A stretch of 12,960 bases of DNA, taken from Burkholderiaceae bacterium. Lineage in GTDB: Bacteria; Pseudomonadota; Gammaproteobacteria; Burkholderiales; Burkholderiaceae. Position 1 is the stretch's first letter. Every line of letters begins with the position of its first letter. The notes beneath the pieces are model-generated. The model was not told where the DNA came from and made no database searches. It saw only the letters and a list, made by a program, of their open reading frames with translations. The translations under genes were made by a program, and so were the position numbers. Location of the stretch: positions 1 through 12,960 of the forward strand of contig CANHLB010000024.1 of the NCBI GenBank assembly GCA_947461335.1. The letters run 5' to 3'. Positions 6,984-12,960 of this stretch are shown here, piece after piece.

Positions 6984-7630
6984 GCGAAATCTCAAAAGAA
7001 GGCGCTAAAGATAGCGCATCAACCGCAGTAGGGGATGTTGGACTGCCAGAGGATTTGGCTAGAGCTGATCTCTATGGCTTAATCGCCAGATTGTTTCATC
7101 TGCCACCAGATCAAGAGCTCTTAAATCAAATTGCTGCCACAGCTGATCAGCAGGATGCTACTGATCAAGCGCCTTTAGCTAAAGCGTGGATGGATGTAGT
7201 TGAGGTAGCAAAAAACAATCCAGCTAAAGCTTGGCATGACGAGTTTGATCTTAATTTCATTAGCGTTGGCAAGCCTAATGTTGTTCTGAATGGATCCTTC
7301 TACATAGCTGGACACCTTAATGAGAAACCGTTAGTCAATATACGTAAGGCTCTAGAGGAGTTCGGCTTAGAGGCTGCCGAGGAGATTACTGAGACTGAGG
7401 ATCATATTTCAGCGCTTTGTGAGGTGATGCGTTATCTGATTGCTGGTGATGATGTAGAGATATCAAACCTTACAAATCAAAGGGTTTTTTTCAATGGGCA
7501 TATACGCCCTTGGTATGACGAACTTTGCGATGCAATTGAAGCTATTCCAGAGATGCATCTCTACCACCCAGTAGCCGTGCTGACCCGAGAATTCCTAGCC
7601 ATCGAGGGGCAAGGCTTTGACATGATTTGA
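6980..7630 (+). CDS. TorD/DmsD-family molybdoenzyme chaperone
   Basis: The predicted 216-residue, all-helical cytoplasmic protein should bind the Tat signal or apo-form of FdhA, holding it until molybdopterin and Fe-S insertion are complete. Family features include an N-terminal ARADLYGLIARLF stretch (27-39). A segment around 86-115 matches the usual loop (DEFDLNF, then SFYIAGHLNE), and the signature ETEDHISALCEVM is at 138-150. The frame is open back to an upstream ATG at 6947 inside the polyferredoxin gene. I prefer the ATG at 6980, because it makes an ATGA overlap with the preceding stop and has a purine-rich GAAGAAAG ribosome site. The extra 11 residues would also add nothing typical. It is the last gene before a 115-bp regulatory gap. 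Confidence 0.88.
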   Translation: MSEISKEGAKDSASTAVGDVGLPEDLARADLYGLIARLFHLPPDQELLNQIAATADQQDATDQAPLAKAWMDVVEVAKNNPAKAWHDEFDLNFISVGKPNVVLNGSFYIAGHLNEKPLVNIRKALEEFGLEAAEEITETEDHISALCEVMRYLIAGDDVEISNLTNQRVFFNGHIRPWYDELCDAIEAIPEMHLYHPVAVLTREFLAIEGQGFDMI

Positions 7631-7635
7631 TGCAG

Positions 7636-7659
7636 CCTTGCGACCAAGGGTTTTCCCTT
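7636..7659 (+). other. Two overlapping, mutually exclusive small hairpins after the torD-like gene
   Basis: CCTTG (7636-7640) can pair with CAAGG (7645-7649) across a CGAC loop. AAGGG (7646-7650) can instead pair with CCCTT (7655-7659) across a TTTT loop. The two 5-bp stems share the AAGG segment, so only one can form. The second is followed by ATTTATCC, only moderately T-rich, which makes it a weak intrinsic terminator at best. It may reduce readthrough from the upstream operon or act as a simple switch. Confidence 0.35.
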
Positions 7660-7673
7660 ATTTATCCTTACTA

Positions 7674-7679
7674 TATAAA
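7674..7679 (+). promoter_or_regulatory. Candidate -10 element upstream of the small Tat protein gene
   Basis: TATAAA (5/6 to consensus) lies in an AT-rich stretch with only a weak -35 (TTTTCC, 7651-7656, spacing 17). It would give a start near 7686 and put the FNR-like box about 30 bp downstream of the start. A second TATAAA at 7723-7728 directly follows the FNR box. Neither has a good -35, so the promoter assignment is tentative. Confidence 0.25.
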
Positions 7680-7708
7680 TATGTCAAAAATGCAAATACG
7701 AATTACAC

Positions 7709-7722
7709 TTGATGCAAATCAA
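7709..7722. promoter_or_regulatory. Perfect FNR/FixK-type box
   Basis: TTGATGCAAATCAA is an exact TTGAT-N4-ATCAA palindrome, the consensus for FNR/ANR/FixK-type regulators of the CRP-FNR superfamily. It is centred at 7715.5, only about 30 bp before the ATG at 7746. A classical activator position (-41.5) would put the transcript start near 7757, inside the small gene. The box therefore suits repression of a promoter overlapping it, or activation of a transcript serving mainly fdhA onward. The motif match is strong; the direction of control is not established. Confidence 0.75.
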
Positions 7723-7745
7723 TATAAATTGAATAGGAGCATGCC

Positions 7746-7967
7746 ATGAGCACAAAATCCAAAGTTGCTTTAAGCGAAGAAAACAAGCCATCACGCCGCA
7801 ATTTTTTCATTGGTGCGGGGGCTGCTGTTGGAGCTGTTGCAGTTGCGTCCCAAACGTCGATTGGCAAAGCCGTTATTCAAGAGATCGGCAGCACAGTGAA
7901 AAGTAAAGATGAAGGCCATACGATTACTGCGCACATGCGTAAGTACTATGAAAGCACCATGCTTTAA
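7746..7967 (+). CDS. Small Tat-signal protein, 'formate dehydrogenase region TAT target' type
   Basis: The 73-residue protein has a twin-arginine motif SRRNFF (Arg17, Arg18). A small-residue hydrophobic core rich in Gly/Ala/Val follows at about 22-34, then a short mature part. The C-terminus HMRKYYES (63-70) fits the conserved tail of the small Tat proteins found next to formate dehydrogenases (TIGR02811-like, recalled from memory). It has no cysteines or other cofactor ligands. The hydrophobic segment may stay as a membrane anchor rather than be cleaved, since no clear A-x-A site follows. The ATG at 7746 has AGGAG (7735-7739) six bases upstream. A nearby ATG at 7741 opens only a three-codon frame. 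Its role, perhaps escort or anchoring of FdhA during Tat export, is unknown. Confidence 0.85.
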   Translation: MSTKSKVALSEENKPSRRNFFIGAGAAVGAVAVASQTSIGKAVIQEIGSTVKSKDEGHTITAHMRKYYESTML

Positions 7968-7982
7968 ATAATTCGTTATCAC

Positions 7983-8016
7983 TTGATATTGATTTAACTG
8001 TAACTAAATATATAAA
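7983..8016 (+). promoter_or_regulatory. Candidate internal promoter of fdhA with a half-conserved FNR-like site
   Basis: TTGATT (7989-7994, 4/6) is followed after 16 bp by TATAAA (8011-8016, 5/6), giving a predicted start near 8023 and a short leader before the fdhA ATG at 8038. TTGAT-ATTG-ATTTA (7983-7996) has one perfect FNR half-site and one poor one, partly overlapping the -35. The FNR-like part may be chance. Confidence 0.35.
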
Positions 8017-8037
8017 AAACTTTCTCAGGGACAACAT

Positions 8038-11016
8038 ATGAGTCTGACTCGTAAATCAAATACCCCCCAAAGCAGTCGCTCCACGTCACGTTTGATTGGT
8101 AGCTTATCGCGCGGCTTAAAAGCGGCGGTGCCTACTATGGATCGCCGAACATTTTTAAAGCGTTCAGGTGTAGGCGTTGGTGCTGGTATTGCTGCTAGCC
8201 AATTAAGCTTAGTGCAAAAGGCATCAGCAGAGCAAAGCAAGGCAATGCTTGATGGCAAGGGAAAGATCGAAGTTAAAAGAACTATTTGTACTCACTGTTC
8301 AGTTGGCTGCGCTACCGATGCTACCGTTGAGAATGGTGTTTGGGTTCGTCAAGACTCTGTATTTGATTCCCCAATCAATATGGGCTCTTACTGTGCAAAA
8401 GGCGCTGCCTTGCGTGAGCATGGTCATGGCGACTATCGTTTGCGCTACCCGATGAAGTTGGTTGACGGAAAGTACCAGCGCATTTCTTGGGATCAAGCAC
8501 TCACTGAAATTACAGCTCAGATGAAAGATCTGCGTACTAAGTACAGCCCAGATTCACTATTCTTTATTGGTTCATCTAAGCACAACAACGAACAGGCCTA
8601 CTTGCTACGTAAGTGGGTTTCTTTCTTTGGCACTAACAATACAGACCATCAGGCTCGTATTTGTCACTCCACAACAGTTGCAGGTGTAGCAAACACCTGG
8701 GGTTATGGTGCGATGACTAATAGCTATAACGACATGATGAACTCTAAGGCAGCCATGTATATTGGCTCAAACGCTGCCGAAGCTCATCCTGTTTCAATGT
8801 TGAGTTTGTTGCACGCTAAGGAAAATGGCTGCAAAGTTATCGTAGTAGACCCACGCTATACCCGTACTGCCGCAAAGTCGGATCAATACGTGCGTATTCG
8901 TTCGGGCACTGACATTCCTTTCTTGTTTGGCGTTCTGTATCACATCTTTAAAAACGGTTGGGAAGATAAGAAATACATCAACGACCGTGTTTACGGTATG
9001 GATGAGATCCGCAAAGAGGTAATGGAAAAGTGGACTCCAGCGAATGTAGAAGAAGCTTGTGGCGTGCCGGAAGCACAGGTTTATCAAGTTGCCAAAACTA
9101 TGGCGATGAATCGTCCAAGCACTGTTGTTTGGTGTATGGGCCAAACACAGCACACCATTGGTAATTCCATGGTTCGTGCCTCATGTATTTTGCAATTAGC
9201 TTTAGGTAACGTAGGCAAGTCAGGTGGCGGTACTAATATTTTCCGCGGTCACGATAACGTTCAAGGCGCAACTGACGTAGGTCCTAACCCAGATTCATTG
9301 CCTGGCTACTATGGTTTGGCTGCTGGCTCATGGAAACACTTTGCAACTGTATGGGGTGTTGACTATGAATGGATTAAAGGGCGTTATGCACCAGACATGA
9401 TGGAGAAGTCTGGAACTACTGTATCTCGCTGGGTTGATGCTGTTCTTGAAAAGAATGACATGATTGACCAGCAGACAAACGTAAAAGGTTTGTTCTTCTG
9501 GGGTCATGCACCGAACTCGCAAACTCGTGGTCTCGATATGAAGCGCGCGATGGATAAATTAGATCTGTTGGTTGTAGTTGATCCATATCCAAGTGCCACT
9601 GCTGCAATGGCTGCAATGCCTCCGGTAGAAGGTCAGGCAGTCAATAAGAATCGTAATGTTTACCTATTGCCAGCTGCAACTCAGTTTGAGACCTGCGGTA
9701 CTGCAACTGCCTCAAATCGCTCACTGCAATGGCGTGAGAAAGTCATTGATCCTCTCTTTGAATCTATGCCTGACCATGTGATCATGCAGGCGTTTGCTGA
9801 TCGCTTAGGCTTTGGCGATGAGTTGTCAAAGAATTACAAGATGCTCAGTTCTAAATTTGCTGGTAAGCAATGGAGAGAGCCGCAAATTGAAGACATCCTG
9901 CGCGAGATTAATCGCTCCGTTTGGACTATTGGTTATACAGGTCAAACTCCTGAGCGTCTTAAAGCACACATGAGAATGGTTGCTACCTTTGATCCTAAGA
10001 CTTTGAAGTCACGAGGTGGTATTGATCCAGTCACCGGTTACAACACCACTGGTGATTACTATGGCTTGCCTTGGCCATGCTATGGCACAGCAGCGATTAA
10101 GCATCCAGGTTCACCAAACCTCTATGACACCAGTAAGAGTGTGATGGAGGGTGGTGGTAACTTCCGCGCCAACTTTGGTGTTGAGCGTGAGGGAGTAAGC
10201 TTGTTGGCTGGAGATGGCTCTTATTCCAAAGGCTCTGCAATCACTACGGGTTACCCAGAGTTCGATGCTGTGTTCATGAAGAAGCTCGGTTGGTGGGATC
10301 AGTTGACTGAAGATGAGAAAAAACTTGCTGAAGGCAAGAACTGGAAGACTGACTTATCTGGTGGTATTCAGCGCGTTGTGATGAAGAACGGTTGCCATCC
10401 TTTTGGCAACGCAAAGGCCCGTGCAGTTGTTTGGAATTTCCCGGATCCAGTTCCAATTCACCGTGAAGCTCTTTACAGTACCAATGAACCAATGATGCGC
10501 AAGTATCCAACGTCTGCGGACAAGAAGAATTTCTGGCGCTTGCCAACGCTCTTTAAGACAGTTCAAGATCAAAACTTGAATCAGAAGTTGTATGAGAAGT
10601 TCCCAATTATTTTGACTTCGGGCCGTTTGGTCGAGTATGAGGGTGGTGGAGACGAAACTCGTTCTAACCCATGGTTGGCTGAGTTACAACAAGAAAACTT
10701 TGTAGAAATTAATCCTAAAGCAGCAGCTGACCGCGGCATTAAGAACTGGGATTATGTTTGGGTGAAGTCACCAACTGGCGCCAAGATCAAGGTGCGTGCA
10801 CTAGTGACCGAGCGTGTTGATAAAGGTACTGCGTTTGTACCATTCCACTTTGCAGGCTGGTGGGAAGGTAATGACTTGCGCAAATACTATCCAGAGGGCG
10901 CTGCTCCAGTCGTTCTAGGTGAGTCAGTCAATACTGCGACTACTTATGGTTATGACCAGGTGACAATGATGCAAGAGACTAAAACCACTATGTGTCAAAT
11001 CGAAAAATTTGCCTAA
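8038..11016 (+). CDS. fdhA: Formate dehydrogenase catalytic subunit alpha, Mo/W-bis-MGD, Cys-type, Tat-exported
   Basis: Oxidises formate to CO2 at a molybdenum or tungsten bis-MGD centre, expected in the periplasm. The 992 residues start with an unusual 33-residue Ser/Arg-rich leader, then a Tat motif DRRTFLK (35-41) and a likely cleavage after ASA (62-64). The N-terminal [4Fe-4S] ligands are Cys84, Cys87, Cys91 and Cys119, followed by Lys121. The metal-binding residue is Cys209 in ARICH, with His210 beside it, where E. coli FdnG has selenocysteine. This is a Cys-type enzyme with no in-frame TGA. Downstream MGPT-equivalent and NAAEAHP (245-251) segments and the C-terminal MGD-binding domain (about 870-985) are intact. 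Length fits FDH-N-like alpha subunits. The ATG at 8038 has AGGGA at 8027-8031. An ATG at 8137 (Met34) would also keep the Tat motif but has a poorer ribosome site. Confidence 0.95.
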   Translation: MSLTRKSNTPQSSRSTSRLIGSLSRGLKAAVPTMDRRTFLKRSGVGVGAGIAASQLSLVQKASAEQSKAMLDGKGKIEVKRTICTHCSVGCATDATVENGVWVRQDSVFDSPINMGSYCAKGAALREHGHGDYRLRYPMKLVDGKYQRISWDQALTEITAQMKDLRTKYSPDSLFFIGSSKHNNEQAYLLRKWVSFFGTNNTDHQARICHSTTVAGVANTWGYGAMTNSYNDMMNSKAAMYIGSNAAEAHPVSMLSLLHAKENGCKVIVVDPRYTRTAAKSDQYVRIRSGTDIPFLFGVLYHIFKNGWEDKKYINDRVYGMDEIRKEVMEKWTPANVEEACGVPEAQVYQVAKTMAMNRPSTVVWCMGQTQHTIGNSMVRASCILQLALGNVGKSGGGTNIFRGHDNVQGATDVGPNPDSLPGYYGLAAGSWKHFATVWGVDYEWIKGRYAPDMMEKSGTTVSRWVDAVLEKNDMIDQQTNVKGLFFWGHAPNSQTRGLDMKRAMDKLDLLVVVDPYPSATAAMAAMPPVEGQAVNKNRNVYLLPAATQFETCGTATASNRSLQWREKVIDPLFESMPDHVIMQAFADRLGFGDELSKNYKMLSSKFAGKQWREPQIEDILREINRSVWTIGYTGQTPERLKAHMRMVATFDPKTLKSRGGIDPVTGYNTTGDYYGLPWPCYGTAAIKHPGSPNLYDTSKSVMEGGGNFRANFGVEREGVSLLAGDGSYSKGSAITTGYPEFDAVFMKKLGWWDQLTEDEKKLAEGKNWKTDLSGGIQRVVMKNGCHPFGNAKARAVVWNFPDPVPIHREALYSTNEPMMRKYPTSADKKNFWRLPTLFKTVQDQNLNQKLYEKFPIILTSGRLVEYEGGGDETRSNPWLAELQQENFVEINPKAAADRGIKNWDYVWVKSPTGAKIKVRALVTERVDKGTAFVPFHFAGWWEGNDLRKYYPEGAAPVVLGESVNTATTYGYDQVTMMQETKTTMCQIEKFA

Positions 11017-11043
11017 GTCAAAAAATAAAGTCAGGAGAACACA

Positions 11044-11700
11044 ATGGCAAGAATGAAATTTATCTGTGACACAGAACGTTGCATCGAATGTAACGGTTGT
11101 GTCACTGCTTGTAAGAATGATAATGAGGTGCCTTGGGGCGTAAATCGTCGCCGTGTTGTTACGGTAAATGATGGCATCATCGGTCAGGAAAAATCTATTT
11201 CAGTGGCTTGTATGCACTGTAGCGATGCACCTTGTATGGCTGTTTGCCCAGTGGATTGTTTCTATCGCACTGATGAAGGTGTTGTACTTCATGACAAAGA
11301 CATTTGTATTGGATGTGGGTATTGCTCTTTTGCCTGCCCATTTGGCGCCCCACAGTTTCTTAGTACGGGCGCTTTTGGTACCCGTAGCAAGATGGATAAA
11401 TGTACATTCTGTAGTGGTGGTCCAGAAGCAAATGGTAGCGTTGCTGAGTTTGAGAAGTATGGCCGCAATCGTTTGGCAGAAGGTAAGTTACCCCTATGCG
11501 CAGAGATGTGCTCTACCAAGGCTTTAATCGGTGGTGATGGCGATGTTATCGCGGGTATCTTTAATCAGCGCGTTGCTATTCGTGAGAAAAATGGCAAGTA
11601 TCCAGGGTCTAAGGCATTTGGTTGGACTACTGCTTATGGCGGGCCTGATACACCAGCACCAACTCCTACACCAGCTGCAAAAATTCCAGGAGCTCAATAA
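11044..11700 (+). CDS. fdhB: Formate dehydrogenase iron-sulfur subunit beta (four [4Fe-4S] clusters)
   Basis: Electron-transfer subunit that takes electrons from FdhA and passes them to cytochrome b FdhC. The 218 residues contain four cluster motifs: Cys13/16/19/23, Cys56/59/64/68, Cys88/91/94/98 and Cys120/123/152/156. This is the arrangement of the FdnH/HybA/PsrB-type ferredoxin family. It is shorter than E. coli FdnH (about 290 residues) and lacks the C-terminal membrane helix, ending in a Pro/Thr/Ala-rich tail (about 201-215). It matches the short FDH3-type beta subunits. No signal peptide is present, so export must be by hitch-hiking on the Tat signal of FdhA. The start has AGGAG at 11033-11037. 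The gene follows fdhA by 27 bp and its stop overlaps the lipoprotein ATG (TAATG). Confidence 0.93.
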   Translation: MARMKFICDTERCIECNGCVTACKNDNEVPWGVNRRRVVTVNDGIIGQEKSISVACMHCSDAPCMAVCPVDCFYRTDEGVVLHDKDICIGCGYCSFACPFGAPQFLSTGAFGTRSKMDKCTFCSGGPEANGSVAEFEKYGRNRLAEGKLPLCAEMCSTKALIGGDGDVIAGIFNQRVAIREKNGKYPGSKAFGWTTAYGGPDTPAPTPTPAAKIPGAQ

Positions 11701-11936
11701 TGAAATTAAATTTCAAAACTCTTGGCTTGTGTTTCGCAGCTACAACTCTGTTGGCCGCTTGCTCTGAGCCACCAGAAATCGCTGCAAAAGTCGCAAAGCG
11801 TCCTGATGTTGCGCCATACATGGGCGCAAGTGATGGATTCATGACAAAAAATTGGACCCCAGGAAATCAAGGCAGTTGGACTGGATCAATTGATAAGCGC
11901 ACGCAGGGTCAAAATGAATACAGTCGCGTTAAGTGA
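11700..11936 (+). CDS. Small lipoprotein encoded between fdhB and fdhC, function unknown
   Basis: The 78-residue protein has a lipoprotein signal: a positive start (MKLNFK), a hydrophobic core and the lipobox LAAC with Cys21 as the predicted lipidated residue. Ser follows at +2, so outer-membrane or at least not clearly inner-membrane retention would be expected by the usual sorting rule. The mature part of about 58 residues has a hydrophilic sequence with PYMGASDGFM (39-48), NWTPGNQGSW (51-60) and a polar tail. It has no further cysteine and no histidine, so no obvious haem or metal site. I do not recognise the family. The start overlaps the fdhB stop (TAATG) and has a CCAGGAGC ribosome site, so it is translationally coupled to fdhB and lies 47 bp before fdhC. 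A structural or assembly role with the periplasmic enzyme is inferred only from this. Confidence 0.8.
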   Translation: MKLNFKTLGLCFAATTLLAACSEPPEIAAKVAKRPDVAPYMGASDGFMTKNWTPGNQGSWTGSIDKRTQGQNEYSRVK

Positions 11937-11971
11937 TCAGCTAAACAACAATAAATAAAACGAAAACGTTT

Positions 11972-11976
11972 AAGGA
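11972..11976 (+). promoter_or_regulatory. Ribosome binding site deciding the fdhC start
   Basis: AAGGA sits 7 nt before the ATG at 11984 but only 1 nt before an in-frame ATG at 11978. The spacing favours 11984, giving an N-terminus of MKRSFSK rather than MCMKRSFSK. Confidence 0.65.
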
Positions 11977-11983
11977 CATGTGT

Positions 11984-12960
11984 ATGAAACGATCATTTTC
12001 TAAAGTTCTACGCACTTTGGTGGTGGCTGCTGGTCTGTCGCTAACTCTGGCAAGTGGAATGAGTTATGCCGAGCGCGCAGCAATGGCACCCCTGCCATCT
12101 CCTAGTGGAGTAGATATTCCACCTAGATCAGTGCCGGCTAACCCCAATAGTCTAGCTAATGGAACACAAGCTCAGTCGCAGCCAGCTAATCCATCTATTT
12201 TTACTTCTGCCAATAGTGACCCTTACAACTATGTCAGCATTCCAGATAAAGAATCCAGTGTTTTAATTCAACGCGCTGGTCAACAATGGCGTGTAATTCG
12301 TAATGGTGTGATTACTGTTTACGGCGGTTGGTTATTAGCAATTGCCTTCTTTGGCATCGCTGCAATGTACATATTGAAGGGCTCAATCAAGCTGCATGAG
12401 CCGATGTCCGGTGTAAAAATTAAACGCTTTAGTCTCTTTGATCGATTTGTTCACTGGACGATGGCTGCTAGCTTCTTAGCTTTAGCCTTCACTGGACTGC
12501 TTATTTTGTACGGTAAATATTTTGCAATGCCATTGATGGGCGGGGTTGCTTACGGCTCATTCTTGGATGTTTGTAAAAATATCCATAACTTCACTGGCCC
12601 GTTATTCACAATCTGTATCGTGATTTTCTTCCTGCTGTTTGCTCATAAGAATTTGCCTGGCAAAGGTGATATGGATTGGTTCCTTTCCTTTGGTGGAATA
12701 TTCAGTGGCAAGCATGTACCAGCTGGCTTCTTTAACGGGGGTGAAAAGGTCTGGTTCTGGTTCGGCATGACTTTCTTGGGTCTTATTGTTTCAGGCTCTG
12801 GTTTTGTACTCGATATGATCGTGCCATTTATGACCATTGAATACACTCGTGGCACCATGCAGATTGCTAACATCATTCACAGCAGCTCTGCGATCTTGAT
12901 GTTTGCAATGGCAATGGGTCATATCTATATCGGTACCATTGGTATGCAAGGTTCAATTGA
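11984..12960 (+). CDS. fdhC: Formate dehydrogenase cytochrome b subunit gamma (partial, runs off right edge)
   Basis: Membrane di-haem cytochrome b that receives electrons from FdhB and reduces quinone. 325 codons are visible before the window ends. Residues 1-29 look like a Sec signal peptide ending MSYA. A Pro/Asn/Ser-rich periplasmic stretch follows (about 30-108), then a first helix near 110-130 and the cytochrome b core. Candidate haem ligands match E. coli FdnI His18, 57, 155 and 169 in motif and, for the last pair, in spacing. They are His157 (RFVHW), His201 (NIHNFTG), His299 (IIHSS) and His313 (GHIYIG). The N-terminal extension of well over 100 residues relative to FdnI is common in this FdhC branch. 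The gene follows the lipoprotein by 47 bp. The C-terminal end is not visible. Confidence 0.93.
   Translation, partial: MKRSFSKVLRTLVVAAGLSLTLASGMSYAERAAMAPLPSPSGVDIPPRSVPANPNSLANGTQAQSQPANPSIFTSANSDPYNYVSIPDKESSVLIQRAGQQWRVIRNGVITVYGGWLLAIAFFGIAAMYILKGSIKLHEPMSGVKIKRFSLFDRFVHWTMAASFLALAFTGLLILYGKYFAMPLMGGVAYGSFLDVCKNIHNFTGPLFTICIVIFFLLFAHKNLPGKGDMDWFLSFGGIFSGKHVPAGFFNGGEKVWFWFGMTFLGLIVSGSGFVLDMIVPFMTIEYTRGTMQIANIIHSSSAILMFAMAMGHIYIGTIGMQGSI

Noticed and set aside
8662..8664. Selenocysteine site in FdhA
   Set aside because: The codon is TGT (Cys), and no in-frame TGA occurs in the gene.
8794..9153. 119-codon open frame on the minus strand
   Set aside because: It lies wholly inside fdhA, whose protein is well conserved here. 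It has no ribosome site or recognisable domain and is a shadow of the real frame.
10274..10546. 90-codon open frame on the minus strand inside fdhA
   Set aside because: Composition is typical of an antisense shadow, with no family resemblance and no promoter or ribosome site.
11168..11527. 119-codon plus-strand frame inside fdhB
   Set aside because: It is an out-of-frame reading of the cysteine-motif region of fdhB, which has the ribosome site and family motifs in the other frame.
1..12960. Insertion sequences, CRISPR arrays, tRNA or rRNA genes, prophage or integration sites
   Set aside because: No transposase-like protein, regularly spaced direct repeats, tRNA-like cloverleaf or rRNA sequence was seen. 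Every long stretch is accounted for by coding genes.

Overview
The window reads as a chromosomal segment of a betaproteobacterium. Gene content, order and the moderate-to-low GC (judged by eye, not computed) fit Burkholderiaceae, most likely Polynucleobacter or a close freshwater relative. That genus call rests on protein resemblance and gene order from memory, not on a marker gene.

Region 1 (1-2575) is a copper-handling pair. A CopA-type Cu(I) efflux P-type ATPase on the minus strand (56-2329) is divergent from a 64-residue heavy-metal-associated (HMA) copper-chaperone-like protein on the plus strand (2381-2575). They share a 51-bp intergenic stretch. The first 48 bases hold the tail of an unidentified plus-strand gene that converges on copA.

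Region 2 (2576-7630) appears to be a biogenesis and electron-transfer module for a molybdenum/tungsten formate dehydrogenase. In order it holds an Mrp/ApbC Fe-S carrier ATPase with a GTG start, a DUF3305 protein, a DUF3306 protein, a 696-residue polyferredoxin and a TorD-family chaperone. Spacing is tight (14 bp, TAATG overlap, 11 bp, ATGA overlap), so one operon is likely. A candidate promoter overlapped by an inverted repeat lies just before the GTG start.

Region 3 (7631-12960) holds the structural enzyme. It starts with a regulatory gap carrying a perfect FNR/FixK-type box (TTGAT-N4-ATCAA) and two overlapping hairpins. The genes that follow are a 73-residue Tat-signal protein of the 'formate dehydrogenase region TAT target' type, the Cys-type catalytic subunit FdhA with a Tat signal, the four-cluster ferredoxin subunit FdhB, a small lipoprotein, and the cytochrome b subunit FdhC, which is cut by the right edge. 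Together they predict a periplasm-facing formate dehydrogenase. Formate would be oxidised at the Mo/W-bis-MGD site of FdhA, with electrons passing through FdhB to the haems of FdhC and the quinone pool. TorD and the Mrp ATPase would help with cofactor and Fe-S insertion before Tat export.

The least understood parts are the DUF3305/DUF3306 pair, the polyferredoxin, the lipoprotein between fdhB and fdhC, and the small Tat protein. The polyferredoxin looks like a degenerate HdrA/MvhD-like fusion and has one ferredoxin motif with His in place of Cys. No mobile element, CRISPR array, tRNA or rRNA was seen, and no intergenic gap exceeds about 120 bases.
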